Positions 13,905 through 23,123 are shown, counted from the first letter of the stretch. The stretch: 64,000 bases of DNA from Saprospiraceae bacterium (GCA_016710265.1 JADJJL010000003.1:660501-724500), one strand, 5' to 3'. Notes: generated by a model from the sequence alone, not told the origin. A program made the numbers and translations.

Positions 13905-16235
13905 TTGATCAGTCGCTATTTTTATTTCATTTCTTGGATTTGTATTTCGACTTGTGTTACAATACAAGTCAAAGCTCAAAACAACGCATGCAGTTATCTG
14001 TGCAACATTGATTTTGAAGACGATCGATTGGTAGGCAATGGTCAATTTGGTTTTTTTCATGAAGATAGAGTGTCTTGCTGGAATACAACCGCCACCGATC
14101 GAATGATTGAAATCTGGGGTAGTGGGTTTGGAGGAGTCCCTGCTTATAGTGGTTCTCAATTTGCTGAACTCAATGCAAACATGGTTTCTTCCTTATTCCA
14201 AAATTTTACCTCATCTTATGGATCTGAAGTGGAAATCAGTTTCGCACATCGTGGGCGTGCGGGCTTGGATCGACTAGGGGTCGAGATTGGTCCTGTGGGT
14301 GGTCCATATGAAAATTTAGGTATCTTTTCTGCCGGCAATACCAAATGGGAATACAATACGATTAACTATGTTTTTCCAACCAGCGGAAGAAGAGATTATA
14401 CCATTCGCTTTAATTCCGTGAGCGCTGCTGGAGGTGCAACAGTTGGAAATTTTTTAGATGCTATCTCCATAAAAATTCCACCGATCAAGGCAGAATTGAA
14501 AATTGTTTCTCCGAGCTGCCCCAGCAGTCCAAATGGTGAAATAAGATTTGCCTCCTTAAAAGGTTCTCCTCCATTCCAGTTTAATTGGAATATTGCGAAT
14601 AATCCTGTAGACTCTATTCAAAGTGGACTTCTTCCTGGTAAATATTTTGTAACCATCACAGATTTTTATGGCTGTGAAGCAGTATTTGAAACCGAGCTAA
14701 CTGCAATTGGGAATTTTAATGTTTTCAAGGAAAATATACATGCTTGCAACAGCTATTATTGGGTCGTGAATGGCGAAACAATCACTGAAAGTGGAATTTA
14801 TTTTGATACATTAATCAATCAGTTTGGTTGTGATTCAATCATGCAACTGGATTTAATTATTTCTAAATCTTCAATCCATCCAATCATTTTGGAAGCTTGT
14901 CATGAGTATACATGGCCATCCAATGGAAAAATTTATTCACAATCTGGATGGTATCAGGATACCTTGATTGATCAAAATGCTTGCGATTCAATTTTACAAC
15001 TACAGTTGACCATTCTTCAACCCGATACTCAATATATTTCAATTGAATCTTGTGAGTCATATGATTGGAATTCCACCGGGCAGAAATATTTTAAGAGTGG
15101 ATTATATCAAGATACCCTCATCAATCAATTTGGTTGTGACTCTATCCTAATCCTTGATCTACAAATTCGTCAAGCAGATGTAACTGAAATTTCTGAAGTT
15201 CAATGTGAATCATTTTTCTGGCCATCAACTGGAAAAGTTTACCAACAATCAGGTATATATTTTGACACCCTCACCAATCAATTTTCTTGTGATTCAATTA
15301 TTAAGTTGAATTTAAAAATCAACCAATCGATCAAACATTTTGATACCATCCGAATTTGTGAAAATTACATTTGGCCAGTCAATGGTAAATCCTATTCTCA
15401 ATCCGGCCTTTATTCACAAATATTTAAAACGGTCAATGGCTGCGATTCCACACACTTTCTTCAGCTTCAAATTTTAAGTACATCCGAAATAAAAATTAAA
15501 GAATCTTCCTGCAATCAATACACTTGGCCACTCAATCAAAAAACATATCACAACAGCGGTATTTACAATGATACCCTTACGAATTCAAACGGTTGCGATT
15601 CTATTATTCAATTGCATCTAACCATTCATCCTCAAATTATAAGTTGGGACACCATCCGAAAATGTGTTTCTTATTTTTGGTCTGCAAATAAATCAAGCTA
15701 TGTTGAGAGTGGTGACTATCAAATCAATTTGAGATCTCAGTTTAATTGTGACTCTATTTTAAATTTACACCTAACCATTGACCCTTCATACACTTTTACG
15801 GATACTATCAGTTCATTGGATCAATTTTTTTGGGATGCGACGGGAACACTATATGATCAATCTGGCATATACTATTCTGGTTTCACTTCGGCAGACGGCT
15901 GCGATTCTGTTCGAGTCTTAATTTTAAAAATCAGAAAAAGGGGAGAGGTATACCTACCCAATGTTTTTAGTCCCAATGGTGACGGAGTCAATGATCACTT
16001 TATGGTCTTTTCCTCCCCCGAAATTTTAAAAATTGACAGACTCCAGATTTATGATCGCTGGGGTACATTGCTGTTCGAACAAAATAATTTCCCACCCAAT
16101 CAAGCCCAATATGGCTGGGATGGACATTTTTTAGGAAAACCTGTTTCACCAGCTGTATTTGCAGTTGTGGTTTTCTGGACCGACCTCGAAGGAGACCAAC
16201 AGCTCATCCGAGCAGACGCAACTTTGCTTAGGTAA
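13905..16235 (+). CDS. Surface protein with eight CxxY-W repeats and T9SS type B (CHU_C) domain
   Basis: 776 residues starting at a TTG, because an in-frame stop lies 12 bases upstream and no ATG is available. Signal peptide: ISRYFYFISWICISTCVTIQVKAQ. Residues about 25-195 form a jelly-roll-like carbohydrate-binding type domain. Residues 200-275 form an SprB-like module ('PSCPSSPNGEIRFASLKGSPPFQFNW'). Residues 279-677 hold eight repeats of about 50 residues with pattern C-x2-Y-x-W…SG-x-Y-x-DTL…-CDS-I. Residues about 685-776 are the gliding-motility-associated C-terminal domain ('LPNVFSPNGDGVNDHF', 'IYDRWGTLLFEQ', 'YGWDGHFLGKPVSPAVFAVVV'). It is likely a long surface-exposed adhesin secreted by T9SS. 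Confidence 0.88.
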   Translation: MISRYFYFISWICISTCVTIQVKAQNNACSYLCNIDFEDDRLVGNGQFGFFHEDRVSCWNTTATDRMIEIWGSGFGGVPAYSGSQFAELNANMVSSLFQNFTSSYGSEVEISFAHRGRAGLDRLGVEIGPVGGPYENLGIFSAGNTKWEYNTINYVFPTSGRRDYTIRFNSVSAAGGATVGNFLDAISIKIPPIKAELKIVSPSCPSSPNGEIRFASLKGSPPFQFNWNIANNPVDSIQSGLLPGKYFVTITDFYGCEAVFETELTAIGNFNVFKENIHACNSYYWVVNGETITESGIYFDTLINQFGCDSIMQLDLIISKSSIHPIILEACHEYTWPSNGKIYSQSGWYQDTLIDQNACDSILQLQLTILQPDTQYISIESCESYDWNSTGQKYFKSGLYQDTLINQFGCDSILILDLQIRQADVTEISEVQCESFFWPSTGKVYQQSGIYFDTLTNQFSCDSIIKLNLKINQSIKHFDTIRICENYIWPVNGKSYSQSGLYSQIFKTVNGCDSTHFLQLQILSTSEIKIKESSCNQYTWPLNQKTYHNSGIYNDTLTNSNGCDSIIQLHLTIHPQIISWDTIRKCVSYFWSANKSSYVESGDYQINLRSQFNCDSILNLHLTIDPSYTFTDTISSLDQFFWDATGTLYDQSGIYYSGFTSADGCDSVRVLILKIRKRGEVYLPNVFSPNGDGVNDHFMVFSSPEILKIDRLQIYDRWGTLLFEQNNFPPNQAQYGWDGHFLGKPVSPAVFAVVVFWTDLEGDQQLIRADATLLR

Positions 16236-16390
16236 CCAGTCAGTTGCTAACTCAATTGATCAACTGATTTTACTTCGTAGACGACATTCATTCTAATTCA
16301 GTAACCCCAAACACACAGATTTTGTCTATTGAATTAGGTGAACATTTTTAAGGTAGTTTAAAAATATACAATAAACATTAAATATTTCTC

Positions 16391-16568
16391 ATATTTTGGA
16401 TTGTCACAAAAAACCAGCGAAAGGTTTGCAGAGCGGGAAATCCAGTCCCCAAGTACTCTTGGGGACGCCCGCTCGGAGAACCTGGTCACGCCATCGGCGT
16501 GATCGCCTTTTTTTGTGACGAGTTTTCTTTGCTTACTTTCTTTTGCGGTCAAAAGAAAGTAAGAATAA
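16391..16568 (+). repeat. Structured repeat family A, copy 1 (178 bp, three-way junction plus hairpin)
   Basis: It is 97% identical to 34729-34906 (6 differences). Closing stem: GTCACAAAAAA (16403-16413) with TTTTTTTGTGAC (16508-16519). Inside are two stems. The first is AGGTT/AACCT, then AGCGGG (16432-16437) with CCCGCT (16468-16473), then GTCCCCAAG (16445-16453), loop TACT, CTTGGGGAC (16458-16466). The second is TCACGCC (16486-16492), loop ATC, GGCGTGA (16496-16502). After the junction comes a perfect 14-bp hairpin, CTTACTTTCTTTTG (16532-16545), loop CGGT, CAAAAGAAAGTAAG (16550-16563). The rest of the gap from 16236 to 16842 is AT-rich with nothing recognisable. Confidence 0.88.
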
Positions 16569-16842
16569 TATCAAGGAGAGACTTTTTATTAATACTAGGA
16601 TGACATTGCTCCATTTCAATACTCAAAAACCAAATATTTAGTACATATTAGAATCAAAATTTGCTTTTTAAATTACATAACTATACAATCCAATATTCAC
16701 ATATTAATATATGTAATGCATAACACATTAAAATACAATTACATAAGATTCTTGTTTCAAGCAACAACCAGCCTTAACATCTGATTTATACTTTCCACCA
16801 CATTTTTTATTCAAAAACACCGATCCAATTCATGAAAAGCCG

Positions 16843-16850
16843 TACATTTG
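16843..16850 (+). promoter_or_regulatory. -7 promoter element of rplU-rpmA
   Basis: TACATTTG fits TAnnTTTG and is 26 bases upstream of the ATG at 16877. It lies downstream of the alternative ATG at 16832, which argues for the shorter L21 start. Confidence 0.5.
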
Positions 16851-16876
16851 CACTCCAATTTAAAAATCATACAACG

Positions 16877-17188
16877 ATGATTGCGGTATTAAATATTCAG
16901 GGTCAACAATTTAAAGTTCAAGCTGGACAAAAACTGTTTGTCCACAGACTAGATGCAGAAGCAGGTGACGAACTCAGTTTCGATCAAGTTCTAATGTTGA
17001 CATCCGGTGACAGCACAACAGTAGGCGCACCTACCTTGTCTGGTGCAACTGTTAAAGCGAAAGTACTTTCCCATGCAAAAGGGGATAAGGTCATCGTTTA
17101 CAAAAAGAAAAGAAGAAAAGGTCTTGAAAAGAAAAACGGGCACCGCCAGTCTTTCAGCCAGATCGAAATTCAATCTATTAATTCGTAA
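16877..17188 (+). CDS. rplU: 50S ribosomal protein L21
   Basis: 103 residues from ATG at 16877, the usual L21 length. An ATG at 16832 would add 15 atypical residues and lies before the promoter element. L21 landmarks: 'MIAVLNIQGQQFKVQAGQKLFVHRLDAEAGDELSFDQVLML', 'GAPTLSGATVKAKVLSHAKGDKVIVYKKKRRKG' and 'KNGHRQSFSQIEI'. The protein binds 23S rRNA in the large subunit. It is followed 22 bases later by rpmA, the conserved pairing. Confidence 0.97.
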   Translation: MIAVLNIQGQQFKVQAGQKLFVHRLDAEAGDELSFDQVLMLTSGDSTTVGAPTLSGATVKAKVLSHAKGDKVIVYKKKRRKGLEKKNGHRQSFSQIEIQSINS

Positions 17189-17210
17189 TCCATCCTAAAT
17201 CACATAAGTC

Positions 17211-17525
17211 ATGGCTCATAAGAAAGGTGAAGGTAGTACTAGTAACGGTCGGGATAGTAATAGTAAACGTCTCGGAGTGAAGTTGTTTGGTGGTCAGCAA
17301 GCCATTGCTGGAAATATCATTGTTAAACAAAGAGGTACACGCTACCATCCTGGAAAAAATATTGGCGTCGGCAAGGATTGGACTTTGTTTGCTTTAGTGG
17401 ATGGTGAAGTAAAATTTACCAAAACACGCAAGGATAGAACTTTAGTACACATCATTCCTTCCACTACTGTGGCTGCAGTAGCTCCAATAATTGACAGACC
17501 AGCTGCAAGCTCTGAAGAAGAATAG
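17211..17525 (+). CDS. rpmA: 50S ribosomal protein L27
   Basis: 104 residues. It starts directly with 'MAHKKGEGSTSNGRDSNSKRLGVKLFGGQQAIAGNIIVKQRGTRYHPG', the canonical L27 N-terminus, whose flexible tail reaches the peptidyl-transferase centre. There is no N-terminal cleavage extension of the Firmicutes type. A C-terminal extension (about 20 residues rich in Ala, Pro and Glu, ending SSEEE) goes beyond the usual 85 residues, as in several Bacteroidota. It is co-transcribed with rplU. Confidence 0.97.
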   Translation: MAHKKGEGSTSNGRDSNSKRLGVKLFGGQQAIAGNIIVKQRGTRYHPGKNIGVGKDWTLFALVDGEVKFTKTRKDRTLVHIIPSTTVAAVAPIIDRPAASSEEE

Positions 17526-17775
17526 TTTCTCTCACTCTACTAGGTTTATTTCTTTCGATCCAACAGGATCCTAAAAACCCACTTTGGACCTGTACCCAAG
17601 AATCTATTTGTTATAGAATCTGAACTGTTTCAATATCATTTGTTGTTCCAATTTTGTCGGTTTAGTCGCTAACTTTCTAAGTTGGTCATTTTACTTCTTA
17701 AGACTACTTTAACTCCGATACTTTAATAACCTTTCTTGATCATTAGCCTCATATATCTGCATTCATTATTCTATC

Positions 17776-17804
17776 ATATTTTGGAATGTCACAAAAAACC
17801 AGCG
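17776..17804 (+). repeat. Fragment of repeat family A (5' end only)
   Basis: ATATTTTGGAATGTCACAAA followed by AAACCAGCG matches the first 29 bases of family A with one mismatch and then diverges. It ends exactly at the shared AAACCAGCG motif. The surrounding gap (17526-17775) holds nothing else recognisable. Confidence 0.75.
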
Positions 17805-17935
17805 GCTAAAAATTCCATTTAACAGTATGAAAGTCGAAGGGATGATTTCAGCATCCTAAACTCCACGAGATGACGCCAAAGTCGGTATTTAAGAATTTGA
17901 AATTGATTGTTTGGATATATATCTGACAAGAAAAG

Positions 17936-17953
17936 AGCCTTTCTAAACCAGCG
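17936..17953 (+). repeat. Solo copy of the family B start motif
   Basis: AGCCTTTCTAAACCAGCG stands alone, followed by unrelated sequence (gtcttag). It lies 97 bases before the full family B copy and matches the start of that copy exactly. Confidence 0.7.
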
Positions 17954-18032
17954 GTCTTAGAATTCAATTTGGAAATTTGAAAATGGGGAAATTTGAAAGT
18001 ATGTTCAAATATATAACTCCGAGTATTAAAAG

Positions 18033-18377
18033 AGCCTTTCTAAACCAGCGGCGGATAAACAGGCAGATTTTGGTTACGTAAATTTTTAAATGAGAGGATA
18101 TTTTAACTTTGAAAAAATATAAATAAGAGAAAAGGCCGTATTTTTTGTCGCTACAGAGAAAGTTTATTTAGTTAGAATGATTAATGTTTAATCGAACAGG
18201 TTGGATGTCGTAGCGACAAAATCCGACGGTCCAAAATCTGCCCAACAGCGTTGGCTTTAAGAAAAGGATTTGACAAGCAAAAGCCGTAAAAAGAAGCGCC
18301 GCCTTTTAGAAAGGCTGCGTTTTTGCTACTTTTTGAGCGACAAAAAGTAGGACAAAAGGAAAAAGATAAATTGCCGG
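18033..18377 (+). repeat. Structured repeat family B, copy 2 (345 bp)
   Basis: It aligns along its full length with 9258-9601, with scattered substitutions and small indels concentrated between the arms. The three nested arms are unchanged: AGCCTTTCTAAA with TTTAGAAAGGCT, GGCAGATTTTGG with CCAAAATCTGCC, TTTTGTCGCTAC with GTAGCGACAAAA. The terminal hairpin is CTACTTTTTG-AGCGA-CAAAAAGTAG, differing from copy 1 only in the loop. Downstream, 18378-18603 holds no recognisable gene. Confidence 0.85.
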
Positions 18378-18603
18378 TTAATAAACTTTTAAACTTGTAG
18401 TTAGGATTAAAATCTGTTGAACAACATTGGCTTACTGAATGGTAATTGATATATAACAAGTGTAATTGAAATCACTTCGCTTACAGCTTGCCCTATGCCA
18501 ACTGCGTTGCTGTGCACTCAACGGAGTCAGTGTGGGTGTACCAACCTTCTTTGTGGGCATTCCCTCATGCCAAATGTTGTTGAGAAATTGAGTATCAAAT
18601 AAA

Positions 18604-19323
18604 CTATTTGACCGCACTAAGTTTATTCCTTTCTACCCAATAGGATCCTAAAAGCCCACTTTGTACTTTGACCCAATCATCTATTTGCTCAAGGACTTGA
18701 ACCGTTTCTCCAGCTTTCATTTGCCCCTCACTAAGACTACCATCATCCGGTGAAAGTCTTGCAGGAACATTATCCATAACAACCCAAGCTTGCTTCAAAT
18801 CCTTTTTAACCCATTCCTGCCGAGCAAGCAGAATACCTGAGATTAGGCTCAATCCCAAAAAAATAATTGCCTTCAATCTACTTGGTTTGATAAAGCTCCA
18901 AAATAAAGTAAAACTTAATCCAATAGAAACCAACAAGAGCCAAACCATCGAAGGTACCAAAAAGGACAAATGGTCAAACCATAAAGCAATTTTCCATTTT
19001 TTATTTTTAATGGGCTCTACGTCGGCCAATTTTTGAGCCTTTAACAAGTAATCAGAAGCAGTTTTAAAAGCTGGATTAATACTCAGAGCTTTTTGATAAT
19101 AAAGTATCGCTTGCGGAAATTCTTTTTGTTGATAGTGGCAGTTGGCCAAATGATAAAAAATTTCTGCATTCTGAAATCCTTCAAGGATGTATTGTTTCCA
19201 TATTTCTTCACTTTCTGCATACTGTCCATCCTTATAATATTGCTTGGCCTGTTCCAAATTGGTTTGTCCAATGGAATAAATCGCAGTTATATGGAAAATT
19301 AAAAGTAGTGAAATGAAACGCAT
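18604..19323 (-). CDS. BatE-like TPR and SH3-domain membrane protein
   Basis: 239 residues from ATG at 19323; upstream in-frame codons overlap the neighbouring gene and lack a signal peptide. Order: signal peptide (MRFISLLLIFHITAIYSIGQ); TPR repeats at about 21-100 ('LEQAKQYYKDGQYAESEEIWKQYI', 'AEIFYHLANCHYQQKEFPQAILYYQKALSINP'); two transmembrane segments ('MVWLLLVSIGLSFTLFW', 'AIIFLGLSLISGILLA'); a C-terminal bacterial SH3 domain ('WVVMDNVPARLSPDDGSLSEGQMKAGETVQVLEQ'). This is the architecture of BatE from the Bacteroides aerotolerance operon, although batABCD are not next to it. The SH3 domain probably binds the cell wall. Confidence 0.75.
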   Translation of the reverse strand: MRFISLLLIFHITAIYSIGQTNLEQAKQYYKDGQYAESEEIWKQYILEGFQNAEIFYHLANCHYQQKEFPQAILYYQKALSINPAFKTASDYLLKAQKLADVEPIKNKKWKIALWFDHLSFLVPSMVWLLLVSIGLSFTLFWSFIKPSRLKAIIFLGLSLISGILLARQEWVKKDLKQAWVVMDNVPARLSPDDGSLSEGQMKAGETVQVLEQIDDWVKVQSGLLGSYWVERNKLSAVK

Positions 19324-19375
19324 GGTTCCTAAACTTAATTTTGATGTCTCTGGTTTAAAAATTACAATTCTAAAT

Positions 19376-20617
19376 TTATTTTTCCACATAAGAATATTGC
19401 GACATGCTCTCTGCTGCCAGCCAAGCCGAAGTCCATGCAGCTTGAAAATTAAATCCTCCGGTCAACGCATCGATGTCCAAAACTTCTCCGGCCAAATACA
19501 ATTGTGGATGCAATTTACTCTGAAAAGTTCTGAAATCAACTTCAGAAAGTCGAACGCCACCTGCGGTAACAAACTCTTCTTTAAATGTGGTCTTGCCTTT
19601 AACCCGTATGATCTGCTCCGTCAAACTTGCTGCCAAAATTTCAAGTTTGTTTTGTTTGATTTCTACCCATTTCAAATCTGCTCCTATGCCTGATAATTGT
19701 AAATGATATTGCCAAAGACGCAATGGCAATTCAAACAAACTACCACTTCCCATTTTCTTTTCTGCGTGGGCTTGCTTATATTTTTGAAAATGGTGGATCA
19801 CTTCTATTTTAGAAAGTGGAATCCATTTTACTCGAAGATTAAATTCATAATGATTTTCGTGGAGCCAACGAGCGCCCCATGCAGAGAGTTTTAAGATGGC
19901 CGGACCACTCAATCCCCAATGGGTAATCAACAAGGGTCCCTCTGCTTTAAAGTTTTGGTCAATGATTTCTAATTGTGCGATGGGCACACTTAATCCAGTC
20001 AGTTTTTGGAGAGAAACATCGGGAATATTAAAGGAAAAAAGGGATGGAACGGGAGGAATAATTTGATGACCCAGTTGATTTAGCAATTCCCAACTACGGG
20101 CATCACTTCCGGTAGCCAATAATAACAATTTTGAAGTATATATTTGTTCATCCAATTCGATGTTCCATAATTTTTCTTCTTCATTCCAAAGGATTTTCTT
20201 CGCTCTTGATTTGGTTTTTAAAACGATGCCATTTTTATGAATGGCATTCATAAAACAATCGATGATAGTTTGTGAGCGATTGCTCACCGGAAACATTCTT
20301 CCATCTGCTTCAGTCTTTAACTGTACATTTTTTTCCTCTAACCATTCCTGCATATCTCTGGGTCCAAATTTGTAAAATGGACCCAACATTTCTTTGCTAC
20401 CACGAGGATAATAATTCACTAAATCTTGGGGATCAGAAATGCTGGTTGTGACATTGCATCGACCCCCTCCGGAAATTTTAACTTTGGATAGTGGTTCAAT
20501 TCCAGCTTCTAAAATGCAAATCCTTTTTTGAAAACTCAATTCTGCAAAACGAATGGAACAAAAAACACCCGATGCTCCAGCTCCAATGACCATTAAATCA
20601 AACGATGTAGGATTCAA
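19376..20617 (-). CDS. HI0933-family FAD-dependent oxidoreductase (BaiN/RdsA type)
   Basis: 413 residues, full length for the family. An N-terminal Rossmann motif binds FAD ('FDLMVIGAGASGVFCSIRFAEL'). It is followed by 'KVKISGGGRCNVTTS', the family signature, then 'FPVSNRSQTIIDCFMNAI', 'LLLATGSDARSW' and the C-terminal FAD contact 'LYLAGEVLDIDALTGGFNFQAAWTSAWLA'. Members are annotated as aminoacetone-oxidase-like or BaiN flavoproteins; the substrate is unknown here. The BatE-like gene starts 52 bases downstream of its stop on the same strand. Confidence 0.9.
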   Translation of the reverse strand: MNPTSFDLMVIGAGASGVFCSIRFAELSFQKRICILEAGIEPLSKVKISGGGRCNVTTSISDPQDLVNYYPRGSKEMLGPFYKFGPRDMQEWLEEKNVQLKTEADGRMFPVSNRSQTIIDCFMNAIHKNGIVLKTKSRAKKILWNEEEKLWNIELDEQIYTSKLLLLATGSDARSWELLNQLGHQIIPPVPSLFSFNIPDVSLQKLTGLSVPIAQLEIIDQNFKAEGPLLITHWGLSGPAILKLSAWGARWLHENHYEFNLRVKWIPLSKIEVIHHFQKYKQAHAEKKMGSGSLFELPLRLWQYHLQLSGIGADLKWVEIKQNKLEILAASLTEQIIRVKGKTTFKEEFVTAGGVRLSEVDFRTFQSKLHPQLYLAGEVLDIDALTGGFNFQAAWTSAWLAAESMSQYSYVEK

Positions 20618-20658
20618 AATAAATAAATTGGATAATAAAAGAAATTCAAAAAATAAAA

Positions 20659-23049
20659 TTATAATTTAATGAATTTCCCTCCAACCGATTTCCTACCTGT
20701 CGCATCCGACCACTGATAAAAATAAAGCCCACTGGCATATTTTGAAAAATCAAAATTCGAAATTTCTCCAGCTTGCAGTTTAACAGATTCTAATAGTTTG
20801 CCGTTAAAATCATGAATACTAACTTGACCTACATTTCCACTTGGATTGGAAATGTAAAGTTGGTCCGTTATTGGATTTGGATAAAGTTTTAGATCGCTAT
20901 TTTCTACATTGTTTTCTGAATTATTTAAAATTAAACCGGTGACCGTGAAATAATCCAATGCTGCACGTACAGCAATGGCAAGATGGGAAGAATCAGGATC
21001 ATTCCATAAGTGAAAAATAAATCGAACCGAATCTCTTGATTTTCCTTGAATATCCAAATCCATCACCGTGCGTGGATTAAAATCTCCGCCGAGGTTAAAT
21101 GGCATGTCTTCCAATTTTACCGTATCATTTCCAAAAATTAATAATGTCTCTTTAATAGAATTATCCCAACCTCCATACGCCCATGCGTTATACGATATTT
21201 GAATTTTATCAAAATTCTTCAGATACATTGGAGGCGAAATCAAATACATATGCCCGTTTAATCGAAAAGACTCTTCAACCTTATCAAAATTGTCTGTGTA
21301 CAATGCGAGATTTCCTATATCATTTGGAACATCCTTGGATGGATAGTTAGATGGTGGTGGATCCAATTCACTAAAATCGCCATAAATCCAATTGATTAAG
21401 CTATCTTCTTTTACAATTTCCCAACCAAGTTGAGTCATAAAATGATCTTCATAACCCGGCGTCATTTCAAATTTGACCTTGCTATTTCCATCAAAATCCA
21501 CATCTGGCATCAACTCATATAAATATCCCCATTTGGTGCATAAAAGATCGTAGCGATCGAGATACACATTGGGTATAATACAATTGACATCAGGATTTTC
21601 ATTGGTATATCCTTCGAACTTTGATAAATCATTGTACATCGTGACAATGGCCTCACCAATGGCTTGATTTTGTATTTCATCAACGACTTCAAATCTTGCA
21701 TCTGCTTTTGCTCTGGCCACCATCTCTATGTCGAGTGAAATGATGCTGTCTTTAAACAACTCTACTTCGATCGTTTTTGGATGATAGGCCTCCAAACTTA
21801 AGCTTATTTCAAAAATTCCACTCTCGCTGCTTCCTGTACTGTATTCTCCTCTTTGATTGGATTCCAGAAAAGTGATTTTCCCACTTGATTTTTCTTTGAG
21901 TTGAATTTGAACCCTGGAAAGATTTTGGGAGCTAGCTGAATCCCTGACTTCACCTTCCAACCAGCCTGCTTTGTTTCCATCAAATTTAAAAACAAACATT
22001 CCGTATTGAATATCAGAAGCGACAATCACGCCACTCTTATAATAGGGAAAAACACTCCAGCATCCATTAAATCCGGTTCGTTTATCTGGATGGGTATCAT
22101 AATATCCAACTTCTACTAAATTATGAGGTCTGCGTGTATCCAATACCCTCATTCCTTCTGTATACCAACTGACATATAGGAAGGAATCTTTGTGAAAAAC
22201 ATTATGAGGAATGTGATAGGGGTCTTCTGGATTATAAACGCGGTACTGGTCCAATTTCTTAATGTCCAGTGGATCTTCTACATCCCAGGCTTCCACCACA
22301 GCTCCAGTAACTTCGTCAGCAGTGTATAAAACCTTACGTCCTTCTTCAATCCAAACAGAGTGCGTAAAACTATAAGCGGTTTTTTGACTCGCAATTTTCA
22401 GAGGTGCAGATTTATCTTTTAAATCCCAAATGCTAAATTCACCTTTAAACAATTCAGCTCCATATAAAAATCCATCTTTGACATGCACCTCATGCATATA
22501 ATCATCTTCAAAATGATAAATCAAAGTTGGATGCCATGGATCCACACTTGGATCAAGAATGGCAAATCCTGCACCTACGCTGCGAGCTCCACTTAAATAA
22601 ATAAATCCTTCTTCATCTGAATACAAGGTATGCGAGGTGAATACATCAAAACTATCTCCCTTGGTATCAGCGATCTTAAATAAATTTTGAAACTTGATAT
22701 CGTCTGGATTGGTCAAATCAATGATCAATAATCCTGCATTACATTCCGAACCGACATAGGCAAAACTTCCGGAAGTTTTTAATTCTCTCCAACTACAGGG
22801 ATTATTTTGAATAAAAATTTTCTCCACCGGTTGACTTGGATTCGAAATATCATAAATTCTAACTCCATCAAAGGTACCCAACAATGCCAATTCAATTCCA
22901 TCTGGATTGGTATATCCCCAAATGCTGCTGGAATTTTCAGGGATCAACACATGGCTAAGCAAATCTACATGCTGGGAATTTTGACCAAATAGACCTGAAA
23001 TCCCAAAAATTGAAAAATATATTAAAAATTTAATATTTGTAAATGACAT
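20659..23049 (-). CDS. Choice-of-anchor B family protein (LVIVD repeats) with T9SS type A tail
   Basis: 796 residues with signal peptide (KFLIYFSIFGISGLFGQ). Residues about 30-360 are LVIVD/choice-of-anchor-B beta-propeller blades ('GVRIYDISNPSQPVE', 'AGLLIIDLTNPDDIKF', 'EFSIWDLKDKSAPLK', 'GMRVLDTRRPHNLVEVGYYDTHP'). Then come a carboxypeptidase-regulatory-like sandwich ('GWLEGEVRDSASSQNLSRVQ'), a jelly-roll-like region, and a C-terminal Por sorting domain ('LYPNPITDQLYI', 'VSIHDFNGKLLE', 'YASGLYFYQW'). It is predicted to be surface-exposed and T9SS-secreted. The family function is unknown. It is divergent from the next gene. Confidence 0.87.
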   Translation of the reverse strand: MSFTNIKFLIYFSIFGISGLFGQNSQHVDLLSHVLIPENSSSIWGYTNPDGIELALLGTFDGVRIYDISNPSQPVEKIFIQNNPCSWRELKTSGSFAYVGSECNAGLLIIDLTNPDDIKFQNLFKIADTKGDSFDVFTSHTLYSDEEGFIYLSGARSVGAGFAILDPSVDPWHPTLIYHFEDDYMHEVHVKDGFLYGAELFKGEFSIWDLKDKSAPLKIASQKTAYSFTHSVWIEEGRKVLYTADEVTGAVVEAWDVEDPLDIKKLDQYRVYNPEDPYHIPHNVFHKDSFLYVSWYTEGMRVLDTRRPHNLVEVGYYDTHPDKRTGFNGCWSVFPYYKSGVIVASDIQYGMFVFKFDGNKAGWLEGEVRDSASSQNLSRVQIQLKEKSSGKITFLESNQRGEYSTGSSESGIFEISLSLEAYHPKTIEVELFKDSIISLDIEMVARAKADARFEVVDEIQNQAIGEAIVTMYNDLSKFEGYTNENPDVNCIIPNVYLDRYDLLCTKWGYLYELMPDVDFDGNSKVKFEMTPGYEDHFMTQLGWEIVKEDSLINWIYGDFSELDPPPSNYPSKDVPNDIGNLALYTDNFDKVEESFRLNGHMYLISPPMYLKNFDKIQISYNAWAYGGWDNSIKETLLIFGNDTVKLEDMPFNLGGDFNPRTVMDLDIQGKSRDSVRFIFHLWNDPDSSHLAIAVRAALDYFTVTGLILNNSENNVENSDLKLYPNPITDQLYISNPSGNVGQVSIHDFNGKLLESVKLQAGEISNFDFSKYASGLYFYQWSDATGRKSVGGKFIKL

Positions 23050-23123
23050 ATAATTAGATTATTAAATATTATTTAAAAATTTAATGTATTCATATTTTAT
23101 TATAAACAGCATACTTTCAACCC

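Noticed and set aside
16358..16552. Minus-strand open frame of 64 codons across repeat family A
   Set aside because: It is read through a structured repeat. The same peptide appears at the other copy with different, unrelated ends, and no start signal is present. It is a by-product of the hairpins.
16832..16876. Longer L21 start at 16832
   Set aside because: It lies upstream of the -7 element TACATTTG and would add 15 residues not found in L21 proteins.
18181..18617. Two overlapping minus-strand frames downstream of and within family B
   Set aside because: They lie over the repeat arms, with low-complexity Cys/Ser/Phe-rich products, no signal, no homologous motif and no promoter.
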